A DNA stretch of 25,254 bases from an uncultured Clostridia bacterium (GTDB lineage: Bacteria; Bacillota; Clostridia; TANB77; CAG-508), in the NCBI GenBank assembly GCA_934130025.1, contig CAKOXG010000019.1, positions 1 to 25,254 on the forward strand. Reading direction: 5' to 3'. Within the stretch, counting starts at the first letter, position 1, and each line of letters opens with the position of its first letter. The notes below the pieces were generated by a model, which had not been told where the DNA came from, did no database searches, and was given only the letters and a program-made list of their open reading frames with translations. Position numbers and translations under genes: made by a program. Below are positions 1-8,854 of this stretch, in pieces.

Positions 1-3000
1 ACATTGGCGGTCAAGACATGAAATATATTAAACTAAAAAATAATTCTATAAATAATATCATGCTAAATGAAGCTTGCTCTTCTGGTTGTGGTTCTTTTAT
101 AGAAACTTTTGCAAAGAGTTTAGGTCTTACAATTCAAGAATTTGTAGACTCTGCAATAGAAGCAAGAAATCCTGTTGATTTAGGTTCAAGATGTACTGTA
201 TTTATGAATTCAAAAATTAAACAGGCCCAAAAAGAAGGTTATAGTGTTGGAGATATTTCTGCCGGACTTTCTTATTCCGTAATAAAAAATGCAATTCAAA
301 AGGTTATGAAGATTAGAGATCCTAAAACAATGGGTAGTCATATTGTTGTTCAAGGTGGAACTTTTTATAATGACGCTGTTCTTCGTGCATTTGAGTTACT
401 TACTGGTAAGAATGTTGTAAGACCTGATATTGCTGGTCTTATGGGTGCTTATGGTGTTGCTCTTCTTGCTCAAGAACAATATGAAGCAAATAAGGACATG
501 GAATATAAATCTACTATTGCAACTTTAGAAGATATTGATAAATTAAAAGTTGAAACATCTCATATTCGTTGCAATGGATGTGAAAATCATTGTTTACTTA
601 CAATAAATAAGTTTAGCAATGGAACCAAACATATTTCAGGTAACAGATGTGAAAAAGGTGCAGGAATTGTTTCTGGAAATGCAGAACTTCCAAACTTGGT
701 TAAATATAAATATAATAGAATTTTTGATTATACACCTTTAGAGGAAAAAAATGCACATCGCGGAACTATTGGTATTCCTAGAGTTTTAAATATGTACGAG
801 GATTACCCTTTCTGGTTTACTTTTCTTACAAATTTAGGATTTAGGGTTATTATATCTGAAAAGAGTAATAGAAAAACTTATGAAAAAGGAATGGAATCTA
901 TGCCATCTGAATCTGTTTGCTATCCAGCAAAACTTTCTCATGGACATATAATAAGCTTATTAAAACAAGGAATAAAAACTATTTTCTATCCTTGTATTCC
1001 ATACTCTAGAAAAGAATATGAAAAGGCAGATAATCATTATAATTGCCCTATCGTAATATCTTATTCTGAGGTTTTGAAGAATAATGTTGAAGAATTAAAG
1101 GACCCTAGTGTTACGTTCTTAAATCCATTTTTACCTTTGGATGTAAATACCTTACCAGAAACTATACTAGACTTGCCAGAATTTAAAAAGTATAATTTCA
1201 CAAAGAAAGAGCTTACAGAAGCTGCTAAAAAGGCTGAAGAAGAATATCAAAAGTGTAGAAATGACATTCATGAAGAAGGTCGTAAAGCGGTTAAATATTT
1301 AGAAGACCATAATCTTAAAGGTATAGTACTTGCCGGCCGTCCATACCATATTGACCCAGAAATAAACCATGGAATTGATACTTTAATTACAAGCCTTGGT
1401 TTGGGTGTTATAACTGGTGATAGCATTGCAGATGAGGTTGTTCCAAAGGCTCCATTAAGAGTTGTAAATCAATGGGTATATCATGCAAGACTATATGCTG
1501 CAGCTGATTTTGTTGGACATCATGATAATCTTGAATTGGTGCAATTAAATTCATTTGGATGTGGTGTTGATGCTGTTACTACAGATCAGGTAGAAGAAAT
1601 TCTATCAAGTTTTGACAAAATGTATACATTAATAAAAATAGACGAAGTAAATAATCTCGGTGCAGTTAGAATACGTATTCGTTCACTTCTAGCAAGTATG
1701 AACAAACGTGAAAAGGATAATATTCAAGCTCGTGGAGATGGTGATTATACTGCTAAAAAGAAAATATTCACTAAAGACATGAAAGATTATACTATTTTAA
1801 TTCCTCAAATGGCTCCTATTCATTTCGAGTTAATTGAAGCTGCCGTAAGATCTTGTGGATATAATGCTGTACTTTTGAGAGATTGCACAGAACATACAGT
1901 GGAAACAGGATTAAAATATGTAAATAATGATGCATGCTATCCTTCAATTCTTGTAACTGGCCAGATGATTGAAGCATTGGAATCTGGAAAATATGATATA
2001 AACAAAACTGCATTAATAATGTCTCAAACTGGTGGTGGATGTAGAGCTACAAACTATATTGGATTTATTCGTAAGGCACTAAAAGATGCAGGATTTGCAA
2101 ATGTTCCAGTAATTTCATTCAATGTTGTTGGAATGGAAAAAATGCCTGGATTTAAGATAACACCAAAACTTGTTGAAGGATTATTAAAAACTGTAGTTTA
2201 TGGTGATTTATTGCAAAAAATGCTTACAAAAAATAGAGTTTATGAAGTTCATAAAGGAGAAACTCAAAAATTATATGATGAATGGATGAATAAATGCAAA
2301 AAATTAGTTGAACATTCTTCACTTTCAGAGTTTAAGAAAAGTATCTACAATATGGTTGAGGACTTCGAAAAAATTGAACTTGATACTTCTGTTAAGAAAC
2401 CTAAAGTTGGTATTGTTGGAGAAGTTTTAATAAAATATCACCCTTTTGGAAACAATTTCGTTGCAGAGAAATTAGAAGAAGAAGGTGCAGAAGTTATTCT
2501 TCCTGATTTTATGGGATTTGTTAAATTTATGGCTACTCATAAAATCACATTTAATACACTAATAAAAACAGATAAATATAAAGCTAAAATATTTAAGGCA
2601 GCTATTAAATTGATTGATATATTAGAAAAAGACGAAAGAATTGCCCTTGCAAATTCTAAAAAGGGATATTTGCAACCTTGTGATATTTGGGAATTGGAAG
2701 ACAAAGTAAAGGATGTTCTTTCAATCGGTAACCAAACTGGTGAAGGATGGTTTTTAACTGCTGAAATGATTGAATATATTGAGCATGGTATTCCAAATAT
2801 TGTATGTGTGCAACCATTTGCATGCTTGCCAAATCATGTTGTTGGAAAAGGTGTTATAAAAACAATTAGAGACAAATACCCTTATGCTAATATATCTCCA
2901 GTTGATTATGATCCTGGTGCCAGTGAAGCAAATCAAACAAACAGGATAAAACTTCTTATGGCTGTTGCTAAAGATAATCTAAAAAAAGAAGAGAAAGAAA

Positions 3001-3068
3001 AAATTACAATAGAAAGAGAAAATTTAAAAGCTGAAGTTAGAGAACTAAAAAATCAATTAAAAAAATAG
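1..3068 (+). CDS. 2-hydroxyacyl-CoA dehydratase activase-related giant protein (5' end outside window)
   Basis: The frame is open from the window edge (codons begin at base 3, reading IGGQD before the first Met at 18), so the start is missing. The N-terminal remnant is the end of a BadF/BadG/HgdC-type activase ATPase: the motifs ACSSGC and GSRCTVF hold the two cysteines that, in HgdC, ligate the [4Fe-4S] cluster shared by the dimer (residues 24 and 59 counting from Met at 18). Then come a Cys-rich stretch (RCNGCENHC, near 183), a DUF2229-like part (near 250-400) and an HgdB/dehydratase-subunit-like part (near 590-760). The last 30 residues are a charged coiled coil. In the family, activases inject electrons into 2-hydroxyacyl-CoA dehydratases by ATP hydrolysis; these large fused versions are common in Clostridia but their substrate is unknown. 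The gene faces oriC, head-on to the leftward fork, and converges with gyrA over a shared terminator. Confidence 0.9.
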   Translation, partial: IGGQDMKYIKLKNNSINNIMLNEACSSGCGSFIETFAKSLGLTIQEFVDSAIEARNPVDLGSRCTVFMNSKIKQAQKEGYSVGDISAGLSYSVIKNAIQKVMKIRDPKTMGSHIVVQGGTFYNDAVLRAFELLTGKNVVRPDIAGLMGAYGVALLAQEQYEANKDMEYKSTIATLEDIDKLKVETSHIRCNGCENHCLLTINKFSNGTKHISGNRCEKGAGIVSGNAELPNLVKYKYNRIFDYTPLEEKNAHRGTIGIPRVLNMYEDYPFWFTFLTNLGFRVIISEKSNRKTYEKGMESMPSESVCYPAKLSHGHIISLLKQGIKTIFYPCIPYSRKEYEKADNHYNCPIVISYSEVLKNNVEELKDPSVTFLNPFLPLDVNTLPETILDLPEFKKYNFTKKELTEAAKKAEEEYQKCRNDIHEEGRKAVKYLEDHNLKGIVLAGRPYHIDPEINHGIDTLITSLGLGVITGDSIADEVVPKAPLRVVNQWVYHARLYAAADFVGHHDNLELVQLNSFGCGVDAVTTDQVEEILSSFDKMYTLIKIDEVNNLGAVRIRIRSLLASMNKREKDNIQARGDGDYTAKKKIFTKDMKDYTILIPQMAPIHFELIEAAVRSCGYNAVLLRDCTEHTVETGLKYVNNDACYPSILVTGQMIEALESGKYDINKTALIMSQTGGGCRATNYIGFIRKALKDAGFANVPVISFNVVGMEKMPGFKITPKLVEGLLKTVVYGDLLQKMLTKNRVYEVHKGETQKLYDEWMNKCKKLVEHSSLSEFKKSIYNMVEDFEKIELDTSVKKPKVGIVGEVLIKYHPFGNNFVAEKLEEEGAEVILPDFMGFVKFMATHKITFNTLIKTDKYKAKIFKAAIKLIDILEKDERIALANSKKGYLQPCDIWELEDKVKDVLSIGNQTGEGWFLTAEMIEYIEHGIPNIVCVQPFACLPNHVVGKGVIKTIRDKYPYANISPVDYDPGASEANQTNRIKLLMAVAKDNLKKEEKEKITIERENLKAEVRELKNQLKK

Positions 3069-3094
3069 AATAAAATAATCTTTAATATAAATTT

Positions 3095-3140
3095 AGACTA
3101 GATATAAAATATTTAACATTTTATATCTAGTCTTTTTTTA
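3095..3140. terminator. Shared terminator between the activase-like gene and gyrA
   Basis: A perfect 16-bp stem (AGACTAGATATAAAAT at 3095-3110, complement at 3118-3133) with a 7-base loop is followed by a T run on the plus strand. It lies between two converging genes and touches the gyrA stop codon. On the minus strand the run after the stem is weaker (TAAATTTAT), so it should work best for the plus-strand gene. Confidence 0.9.
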
Positions 3141-5609
3141 TTCTTCTGGAGCTATTGTTTCAATGCTTACAACTTTTTCGTTTTCTGTTGTTCTCATTAA
3201 TGTAACACCTTGTGTAGCTCTTCCCAAGATACTAACATCTTTTACGTTAATTCTAATTATTGTTCCAGAATTTGTTATTAACATTACATCCTCGTCTTCA
3301 CTAGCCATTCTTATTCCAACTATATTTCCTGTTTTAGGAGTTATTTTATAAGTAATTACACCTCTTCCTCCTCTATTTTGTACTCTATACTCGTCTACTT
3401 CTGTTCTTTTACCAAATCCATTTTCTGTAATTGCAAGAAGAGTTGCATTTTTATTTTTAGCAAGAATCGATTCCATTCCAATTACAATATCATCATCATC
3501 AAGTCTGATTCCAAGAACACCTTGAGCAGATCTTCCAACTGGTCTAACATCTTTTTCATCAAAAGTAATGCACATTCCTTTACTTGTTACAAGTACTACA
3601 TTGTCCTCTCCATCAGTTAATCTTACATCTATTAATTCATCATCGTCTTTTAAATTAATAGCAAGTAATCCTGTTTTTCTTGAAGAATCATATTCTTTTA
3701 ATGGAGTTTTCTTAATTAATCCATTTTTTGTTGCCATTAATAAATATTTGCCATCTTCGAAGCTTTGAATTGGTATAATAGCTGATATTTTTTCTCCAGC
3801 ATCAAGGCTTAATAGATTTACTATTGCTGTTCCCTTTGCAGTTCTTCCTGCTTCTGGAATTTCATATCCTCTTAATCTATACAATTTTCCTTTATTACTA
3901 AAGAATAATACTGTATCATGAGTTGAAGTTGTAAATATTTGTTTTACAAAATCCTCTTCTCTTGTTGAAATACCTGTTATACCTTTTCCACCTCTTCTTT
4001 GGCTTCTATATGTATCTATAGGCATTCTCTTTATATAACCAAAATGAGTTAGAGCAACTACCATTTGTTCTTCCTTTATAAGGTCTTCATCGTTGAATTC
4101 GCCTTCAGCAGCAACAATTTTAGTTAATCTCTCATCTCCATATTTTTCTTTAATTTCTAGCAATTCCTCTTTTATTATTTGGAATACAAGAGTTTCACTT
4201 CCAAGGATTTCTCTTAAATGAGCAATCAATTTCATTAATTCATTATACTCTTCTTCTATCTTTTCTCTTTGCAATCCAGATAGTGTTTTTAATCTCATAT
4301 CCAATATTGCTTGAGCTTGAATATCAGAAAGTCCAAATCTTTTCATTAATCTTTCTTTTGCATCATCATAAGAATTTCTTATAATATTAATTACTTCATC
4401 TATGTTATCAAGTGCAATTTTTAATCCTTCTAGTATGTGAGCTCTTGCTAAAGCTTTATCTAATTCAAACTTTGTTCTACGTAAAATAACATCTTTTCTA
4501 TGGTCTATATAGTAATTTAGACATTGTCTTAGAGTTAATATCTTTGGCTCTCCATCAACCAAAGCAAGCATTATAATTCCAAAAGTATCCTGCATTTGTG
4601 TGTTTTTATATAATTGATTTAGTACTACTCTTGCATTTGCATCTTTCTTAAGTCCAATATGAATTCTAACTGCATTTTCTCTATCAGATTCATCTCTTAA
4701 CTCAGAAATTCCTTCTATTCTCTTTTCTTTTACAAGATTTGCAATATTTTCAATTAATCTAGCTTTGTTTACTTGGTATGGTAATGAAGTAACAATGATC
4801 TTCTGCCTTCCATTACTCATTTCCTCTATTTCAGCCTCTGCCCTTACAGTTATTTTTCCTCTACCTGTTGTATATGCTTGTTTAATTGCATCTCTACCAA
4901 GAATCATTCCTCCGGTTGGAAAATCTGGTCCTTTTATTATTTGCATTAATTGTTCATCTGTAACATTGTCATCATCAATTATTTTTACAATACCATTTAT
5001 TACTTCTGTTAAGTTATGTGGTGGTATATTTGTTGCCATTCCTACGGCAATTCCTGATGAACCATTTATAAGAAGTGCTGGAATTCTTGCTGGCAAAACA
5101 GCTGGTTCTTGAAGTCTATCATCAAAGTTAGGTATAAAATTAACTGTATTTTTTTCAATATCTGTAAGCATTAGCTCAGAAATTTTTGACATTCTAGCTT
5201 CTGTATAACGGTATGCAGCTGCTCCATCACCATCTATTGATCCAAAGTTACCATGTCCATCAATTAAAGGGTATCTAAGTGAGAATGTCTGTGCCATTCT
5301 TACCATTGCATCATAAACCGAAGCATCTCCGTGTGGATGATATCTACCTAAAACGTCTCCGACTGTAGTTGCTGATTTTCTATATGGTTTATCTGATGTA
5401 AGTCCATCTTCATACATTGTATATAAAATTCTTCTATGAACTGGTTTTAAGCCATCTCTTACATCTGGTAAAGCTCTAGATACAATAACACTCATTGCGT
5501 AATCAATATACGCAGTTTTCATTTCTTCCTCAATGTCTCTTTCGACAATTTTTCCATCTCTATCTTCTACTGCATTTTCCTTGTTTTTTCCTGTGTCTTT
5601 CGAGTCCAT
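3138..5609 (-). CDS. gyrA: DNA gyrase subunit A
   Basis: 823 residues, normal for GyrA. The subunit cuts and rejoins DNA in the A2B2 gyrase that introduces negative supercoils. The N-terminal winged-helix/tower region carries the catalytic tyrosine in RYTEAR (Tyr135). The C-terminal half has repeated beta-pinwheel blades and the GyrA box QRRGGKG, which separates it from the ParC subunit of topoisomerase IV. In the quinolone-determining segment the sequence is HPHGDASVYD: the position equal to E. coli Ser83 is Ala96, as in mycobacteria, while the acidic residue (Asp100) is kept. Start is ATG with AGAGGT upstream. It has its own promoter about 40 bp upstream and is separated from gyrB by an inserted operon, so gyrA and gyrB are probably not co-transcribed from the gyrB promoter alone. 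Confidence 0.98.
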   Translation of the reverse strand: MDSKDTGKNKENAVEDRDGKIVERDIEEEMKTAYIDYAMSVIVSRALPDVRDGLKPVHRRILYTMYEDGLTSDKPYRKSATTVGDVLGRYHPHGDASVYDAMVRMAQTFSLRYPLIDGHGNFGSIDGDGAAAYRYTEARMSKISELMLTDIEKNTVNFIPNFDDRLQEPAVLPARIPALLINGSSGIAVGMATNIPPHNLTEVINGIVKIIDDDNVTDEQLMQIIKGPDFPTGGMILGRDAIKQAYTTGRGKITVRAEAEIEEMSNGRQKIIVTSLPYQVNKARLIENIANLVKEKRIEGISELRDESDRENAVRIHIGLKKDANARVVLNQLYKNTQMQDTFGIIMLALVDGEPKILTLRQCLNYYIDHRKDVILRRTKFELDKALARAHILEGLKIALDNIDEVINIIRNSYDDAKERLMKRFGLSDIQAQAILDMRLKTLSGLQREKIEEEYNELMKLIAHLREILGSETLVFQIIKEELLEIKEKYGDERLTKIVAAEGEFNDEDLIKEEQMVVALTHFGYIKRMPIDTYRSQRRGGKGITGISTREEDFVKQIFTTSTHDTVLFFSNKGKLYRLRGYEIPEAGRTAKGTAIVNLLSLDAGEKISAIIPIQSFEDGKYLLMATKNGLIKKTPLKEYDSSRKTGLLAINLKDDDELIDVRLTDGEDNVVLVTSKGMCITFDEKDVRPVGRSAQGVLGIRLDDDDIVIGMESILAKNKNATLLAITENGFGKRTEVDEYRVQNRGGRGVITYKITPKTGNIVGIRMASEDEDVMLITNSGTIIRINVKDVSILGRATQGVTLMRTTENEKVVSIETIAPEE

Positions 5610-5645
5610 TTTTTTACCTCTTTTCTAAGTATTTTCTATTCTTGT

Positions 5646-5674
5646 ATTATACTAAAACAAATTTATTTTTGCAA
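5646..5674 (-). promoter_or_regulatory. gyrA sigma-A promoter
   Basis: On the minus strand TTGCAA (5674-5669), 17-bp spacer, TATAAT (5651-5646), about 37 bp before the gyrA ATG. It lies downstream of the 237-residue gene and gives gyrA independent expression. No hairpin terminator is visible between 5707 and this promoter, so read-through from the upstream operon is also possible. Confidence 0.75.
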
Positions 5675-5706
5675 GTATAAATGACTTTTTTACTTTATTT
5701 TTTCAT

Positions 5707-6420
5707 TTAATTAAGCATTTGAACCAGCTCCATTTCATCTTGAGATAAGTCGAAATTTTTTCCATTATTCTTTATTAATTTATGTAAGTTTTCAATTGTT
5801 CTTGACGTTTGAATTGCCTTTTCTATTGGAGCAATTTCTTTTATTTTATCTTTTATTTTTTCATACTCTCTTTGCATTCCATCAAAGTCTTTATTATTAA
5901 AATAATTCTTCCAATTTTCATTATATTTATTTATTTTTTCTATATTTTTTATTTGATTTTCAAATTCATTCTCTATATTTTTTGTTATATTACTTAATAT
6001 TATATTCTTGCCTTTTTTTATTGTGTTACCAAGTGAATATGATATTTTGCCCTTATTAACAATTTTATTAATCGCAAAATTAATTACATTTGAAATACTA
6101 TCTATTATCCCCCCACTCTTTACCGCATCTCTCATTTGTTCTACATTTTCAAAATTACCAGTTACAATTCCTAAGGTACTTTTTCCTAAGTTAACTGCCG
6201 AGTTTATTGCTGTATTTACTCCCTCTTTAAATCCATTTTCTATTATTTCATCTTTTATGTTAATAATTTCATCTTCAATAATATCTGGTAAAGCATATCG
6301 TAAGCCTATATTTAATCCCGAATTAATTGCTTTGCCTAACCTAGTTTGTAAAAAATTTTTTTGCTTTTTTTCAATTTCCATATTATTTGGCATATCATTT
6401 TTTATATCTAATGTTTCCAT
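5707..6420 (-). CDS. Unrecognised 237-residue protein, last gene of the VirB4-like operon
   Basis: I do not recognise a family with a defined function. The first half (about residues 20-130) is rich in Gly, Ala, Ile and Asn and looks like amphipathic helices with repeated hydrophobic/Gly segments (for example GFKEGVNTAINSAVNLGKS), but no clear single membrane span and no signal peptide. The second half is charged and helical (KYNENWKNYFNNKDFDGMQREYEKIKD split into two stretches), plausibly coiled coil. It starts with ATG 13 bp after the VirB4-like stop, with AAGGAGGAG very close (about 3 bases) to the start. Base composition is very AT-rich like its two operon partners. By position it could be an accessory, membrane-active component or cargo of the ATPase; that is inference only. 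Confidence 0.75.
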   Translation of the reverse strand: METLDIKNDMPNNMEIEKKQKNFLQTRLGKAINSGLNIGLRYALPDIIEDEIINIKDEIIENGFKEGVNTAINSAVNLGKSTLGIVTGNFENVEQMRDAVKSGGIIDSISNVINFAINKIVNKGKISYSLGNTIKKGKNIILSNITKNIENEFENQIKNIEKINKYNENWKNYFNNKDFDGMQREYEKIKDKIKEIAPIEKAIQTSRTIENLHKLIKNNGKNFDLSQDEMELVQMLN

Positions 6421-6433
6421 ACTCCTCCTTAAA

Positions 6434-8221
6434 TTATTTTATTAATTTATCTTCATAATCAAAGCTTTTTATTTCAGCAAGTATATGATTTTCTCCAACA
6501 AAAAATAAACATTCACCTCTTTTTAATGATTTAATATCAATTCCTTCTTTTTCAGAAATATTAGTATATTTTTTCAATATTTTAATATTTTCTTCTTCAA
6601 GTGAAAAAAAACTTTTTATACTTGTATTATTTAAAATACTTCTTCCAAAATTTCCATCTTGCAAACTAAACAAATCAGATATATCTTGTGTTATTGCAAC
6701 AGCACTTCCCCCATATTTTCGTATTGTTTTAAATATTTTATAAACAAAACTAGCAACTTCTTTATTTGATGTGACCCCAATTAATCTCCAAATTTCGTCT
6801 AAATAAATTGCTTTTTTTTCTTTTCTATCTTTTTTTATAAAATTCCAAAAAAATTCCGTGCAAATATACATACCATATTTTAAGTTTTCCTCTCCTAATT
6901 CATAAACATCTGCAACAATTATTTTATTATTTAACTTTATATTTGTATATTTATTAAAAAAATTCAGAGATCCCTTAACAAATGGAATTAATTTTATTTT
7001 GAATTTTTGAGTTTTTTTATCATTATTAAGTTCATTATAAAAATCTTCTAACAATGGCATGTCCTTTGATTCTTTAAAAATTCTTTTTTTATTATTTTTT
7101 ATTTTATATAAACTATTGTCATCAAAATTAATATTTTTTTTATTATAAGTAATTATTAATTTTTCTTCTATTAATGCTTTTTCCTCTTCATTTAGTTCGC
7201 CGAATACTAAATTAAAAAAACCAATTAATTTTATTATTTTACTCGCTAAATATCCCTTCTCATTATTATCTAAACTTTCACTTCTTATATCAAAGATATT
7301 TATATATGTTTCAGAATTTGGTCCTAATTTTAATAATGTACCATCTAGTGAATTACATAAATTTGTATACTCTCTTTCTGCATCAATAATATATTGAGAT
7401 ATACCTTGTATTCTATATCTTAAAATATTTAATTTTATAAAATACGATTTTCCAGCTCCGCTCGTACCGAATACACACATATTTGCATTTTTATATTTAT
7501 TTTCATCATATCTATCAATAAATATTAATGAATTATTATGGCTGTTTTTTCCAATAAAAATACCATTTTTGTCAAAGACAGAAGAAGATATAAAAGGATA
7601 TGTAGCAACAATTCCATTGGTTAGAATATTTCTTCTTGTAGCATTTTTGACATCCATATGATTTATCATTAATGGTAATGTTGATATAAAAGCTTGTTCT
7701 TGCCTAAAATATGCTTTTTTATTTCTTAAACCTTTACTATCTAAAATTCCTTGAATTTTATCTAAATTTATTTCTAATTCCTTTATATTTTCCGAAAATA
7801 TATTTACATAAATATATAAATAATAAAAATCTTCATTGTCAATTTGCAATTGCTTTCTTATATATTTAGCATCATCATACGTATATTCCACTACATCAAT
7901 ATCTTGCCTATTTTTATTCGTTGTCTCTAAATCAACAGAAACATTTCCAATATTATATGTTAAATCTTTTATTATTTTATAAGGATCTTTTTTTTCGTAA
8001 AAAATTGAAATATTTATATTAATATTAGTATCAATTAATGATTTTAATATCAAATCATGCTGCTCCCTATAATAATCTACAATTAATAAAGAAGAACAAT
8101 ATTTATTATCAATTTCAATATATTTTGGATTTAAAAAATTAATATATGAAGGACTTAACTTATCTTTTATTTCGAAATTTGAATTAATTATTTTATTTTT
8201 CTTTTTAATTAATTTATTAAT
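6434..8221 (-). CDS. VirB4/TraC-family type IV secretion ATPase, apparent ATT start
   Basis: Cytoplasmic motor ATPase of the VirB4 superfamily, which powers DNA or protein export in type IV secretion and conjugation. With the start proposed here it has 595 residues. The N-terminal part (to about 220) includes YDDAKYIRKQL and FRQEQ, typical of clostridial VirB4 proteins. Walker A is GTSGAGKS (252-259), the following DAERE matches the VirB4 pattern, Walker B is AIYLDE (471-476), and ITQDISD (about 510) is the conserved C-terminal glutamine motif. The only NTG start (TTG at 8053) would remove 56 residues that read as family sequence (SPSYINFLNPKYIEIDNKY). The open frame runs up to AAGGAGGG just after the preceding stop, with ATT at 8221 at ideal spacing. 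No relaxase, coupling protein or channel gene is nearby. Composition is clearly more AT-rich than gyrA. Confidence 0.85.
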   Translation of the reverse strand: MNKLIKKKNKIINSNFEIKDKLSPSYINFLNPKYIEIDNKYCSSLLIVDYYREQHDLILKSLIDTNININISIFYEKKDPYKIIKDLTYNIGNVSVDLETTNKNRQDIDVVEYTYDDAKYIRKQLQIDNEDFYYLYIYVNIFSENIKELEINLDKIQGILDSKGLRNKKAYFRQEQAFISTLPLMINHMDVKNATRRNILTNGIVATYPFISSSVFDKNGIFIGKNSHNNSLIFIDRYDENKYKNANMCVFGTSGAGKSYFIKLNILRYRIQGISQYIIDAEREYTNLCNSLDGTLLKLGPNSETYINIFDIRSESLDNNEKGYLASKIIKLIGFFNLVFGELNEEEKALIEEKLIITYNKKNINFDDNSLYKIKNNKKRIFKESKDMPLLEDFYNELNNDKKTQKFKIKLIPFVKGSLNFFNKYTNIKLNNKIIVADVYELGEENLKYGMYICTEFFWNFIKKDRKEKKAIYLDEIWRLIGVTSNKEVASFVYKIFKTIRKYGGSAVAITQDISDLFSLQDGNFGRSILNNTSIKSFFSLEEENIKILKKYTNISEKEGIDIKSLKRGECLFFVGENHILAEIKSFDYEDKLIK

Positions 8222-8235
8222 TTTTTTCCCTCCTT
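8219..8235 (-). promoter_or_regulatory. Ribosome-binding site and ATT start of the VirB4-like gene
   Basis: On the minus strand AAGGAGGG (8235-8228) follows the TAA of the upstream gene by one base, then six A, then ATT at 8221-8219. The in-frame codon before the site is TAA (8236). No ATG, GTG or TTG occurs in frame until 8053. The site decides the start: either ATT initiation, as known for infC, or a base error in an ATG. Confidence 0.6.
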
Positions 8236-8237
8236 AT

Positions 8238-8774
8238 TTAATTTATTTTTAAATATATAAATTCCTCTAATATTTTTTCAACTTCACATTGTGAATTTAT
8301 ATTAATTATTGTATTTCCACATTTGGATAATAATTCTTTTATTTTAAAATATTTTTCATTTAATTGTTCTATACAATTTTCCTCATTATTTTTTTCTTGA
8401 ATTTCTTTTATTAGAATAAAAAAATGTTTTGCGTCAGATTTATTTTTTGAATTAATTAATTTTATATTTTCAATATATTTATTTATTATATTTTTTATTT
8501 TTTCATTTTCTTTTTGTTTATTTTTATTAATATTTTCAATATGTTCTTTTAAACTTTGTTTTTTGCTTTTAATTAAAATTTGGATATCAAAATTACATGA
8601 TTTTAAAAAAATTTTATAAGAATTTAATATTGCCTTTTTTTCAAGTTCAGATTTTAAATTAAAATTTATAGGCTTAACCTTTATTATTTTTACATAATTT
8701 TTATCTTTAGTTTTTATAATTCCATTTTCCAAAATTTTTTCAAATGGCAACCATTCCTGTACGGAACTAACCAA
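8238..8774 (-). CDS. TraC-like small protein, partner of the VirB4-like ATPase
   Basis: 178 residues from TTG at 8774, chosen because GGGAGGTGAT lies 4 bases upstream; a GTG at 8792 would place that site inside the gene. The N-terminal half (VQEWLPFEKI..GIIKTK..YVKIIKV, INFNLKSELE, FLKSCNFDIQILI) resembles, from memory, the short TraC-like proteins encoded directly upstream of VirB4 ATPases in Gram-positive and candidate-phyla genomes; these correspond to the N-terminal domain of F-type TraC. The middle is a Lys/Glu/Asn-rich helix (about 70-115), followed by KHFFILIKE, another expected strand. No signal peptide or membrane span. First gene of a three-gene operon, 16 bp ahead of the VirB4-like gene. 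Very AT-rich. The family assignment is moderate; the pairing with VirB4 supports it. Confidence 0.7.
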   Translation of the reverse strand: MVSSVQEWLPFEKILENGIIKTKDKNYVKIIKVKPINFNLKSELEKKAILNSYKIFLKSCNFDIQILIKSKKQSLKEHIENINKNKQKENEKIKNIINKYIENIKLINSKNKSDAKHFFILIKEIQEKNNEENCIEQLNEKYFKIKELLSKCGNTIININSQCEVEKILEEFIYLKIN

Positions 8775-8800
8775 TTTTATCACCTCCCACACTTTCTTTA

Positions 8801-8829
8801 ATTCTATTTTCTTTTTATAACTTTGTCAA
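8801..8829 (-). promoter_or_regulatory. Consensus promoter of the VirB4-like operon
   Basis: Minus strand TTGACA (8829-8824), exactly 17 bp, TAGAAT (8806-8801). The start of transcription would fall near 8795, about 20 bases before the TTG start codon. One of the best sigma-A matches in the window, so the operon is probably expressed. Confidence 0.85.
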
Positions 8830-8854
8830 CATAATTCGTATTTCAAATTATGTT
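8828..8854. repeat. 27-bp inverted repeat at the -35 of the VirB4-like operon (operator candidate)
   Basis: AACATAATT (8828-8836) and AATTATGTT (8846-8854) are perfect 9-bp arms around a 9-bp spacer. The proximal arm overlaps the first two bases of the -35 box, a usual position for a repressor site. No regulator gene is adjacent. Confidence 0.5.

Noticed and set aside
8053..8238. TTG at 8053 as the VirB4-like start
   Set aside because: It lacks a ribosome-binding site and would leave a 180-bp gap inside a tight operon; the upstream frame is open, family-like and begins at a strong ribosome-binding site.
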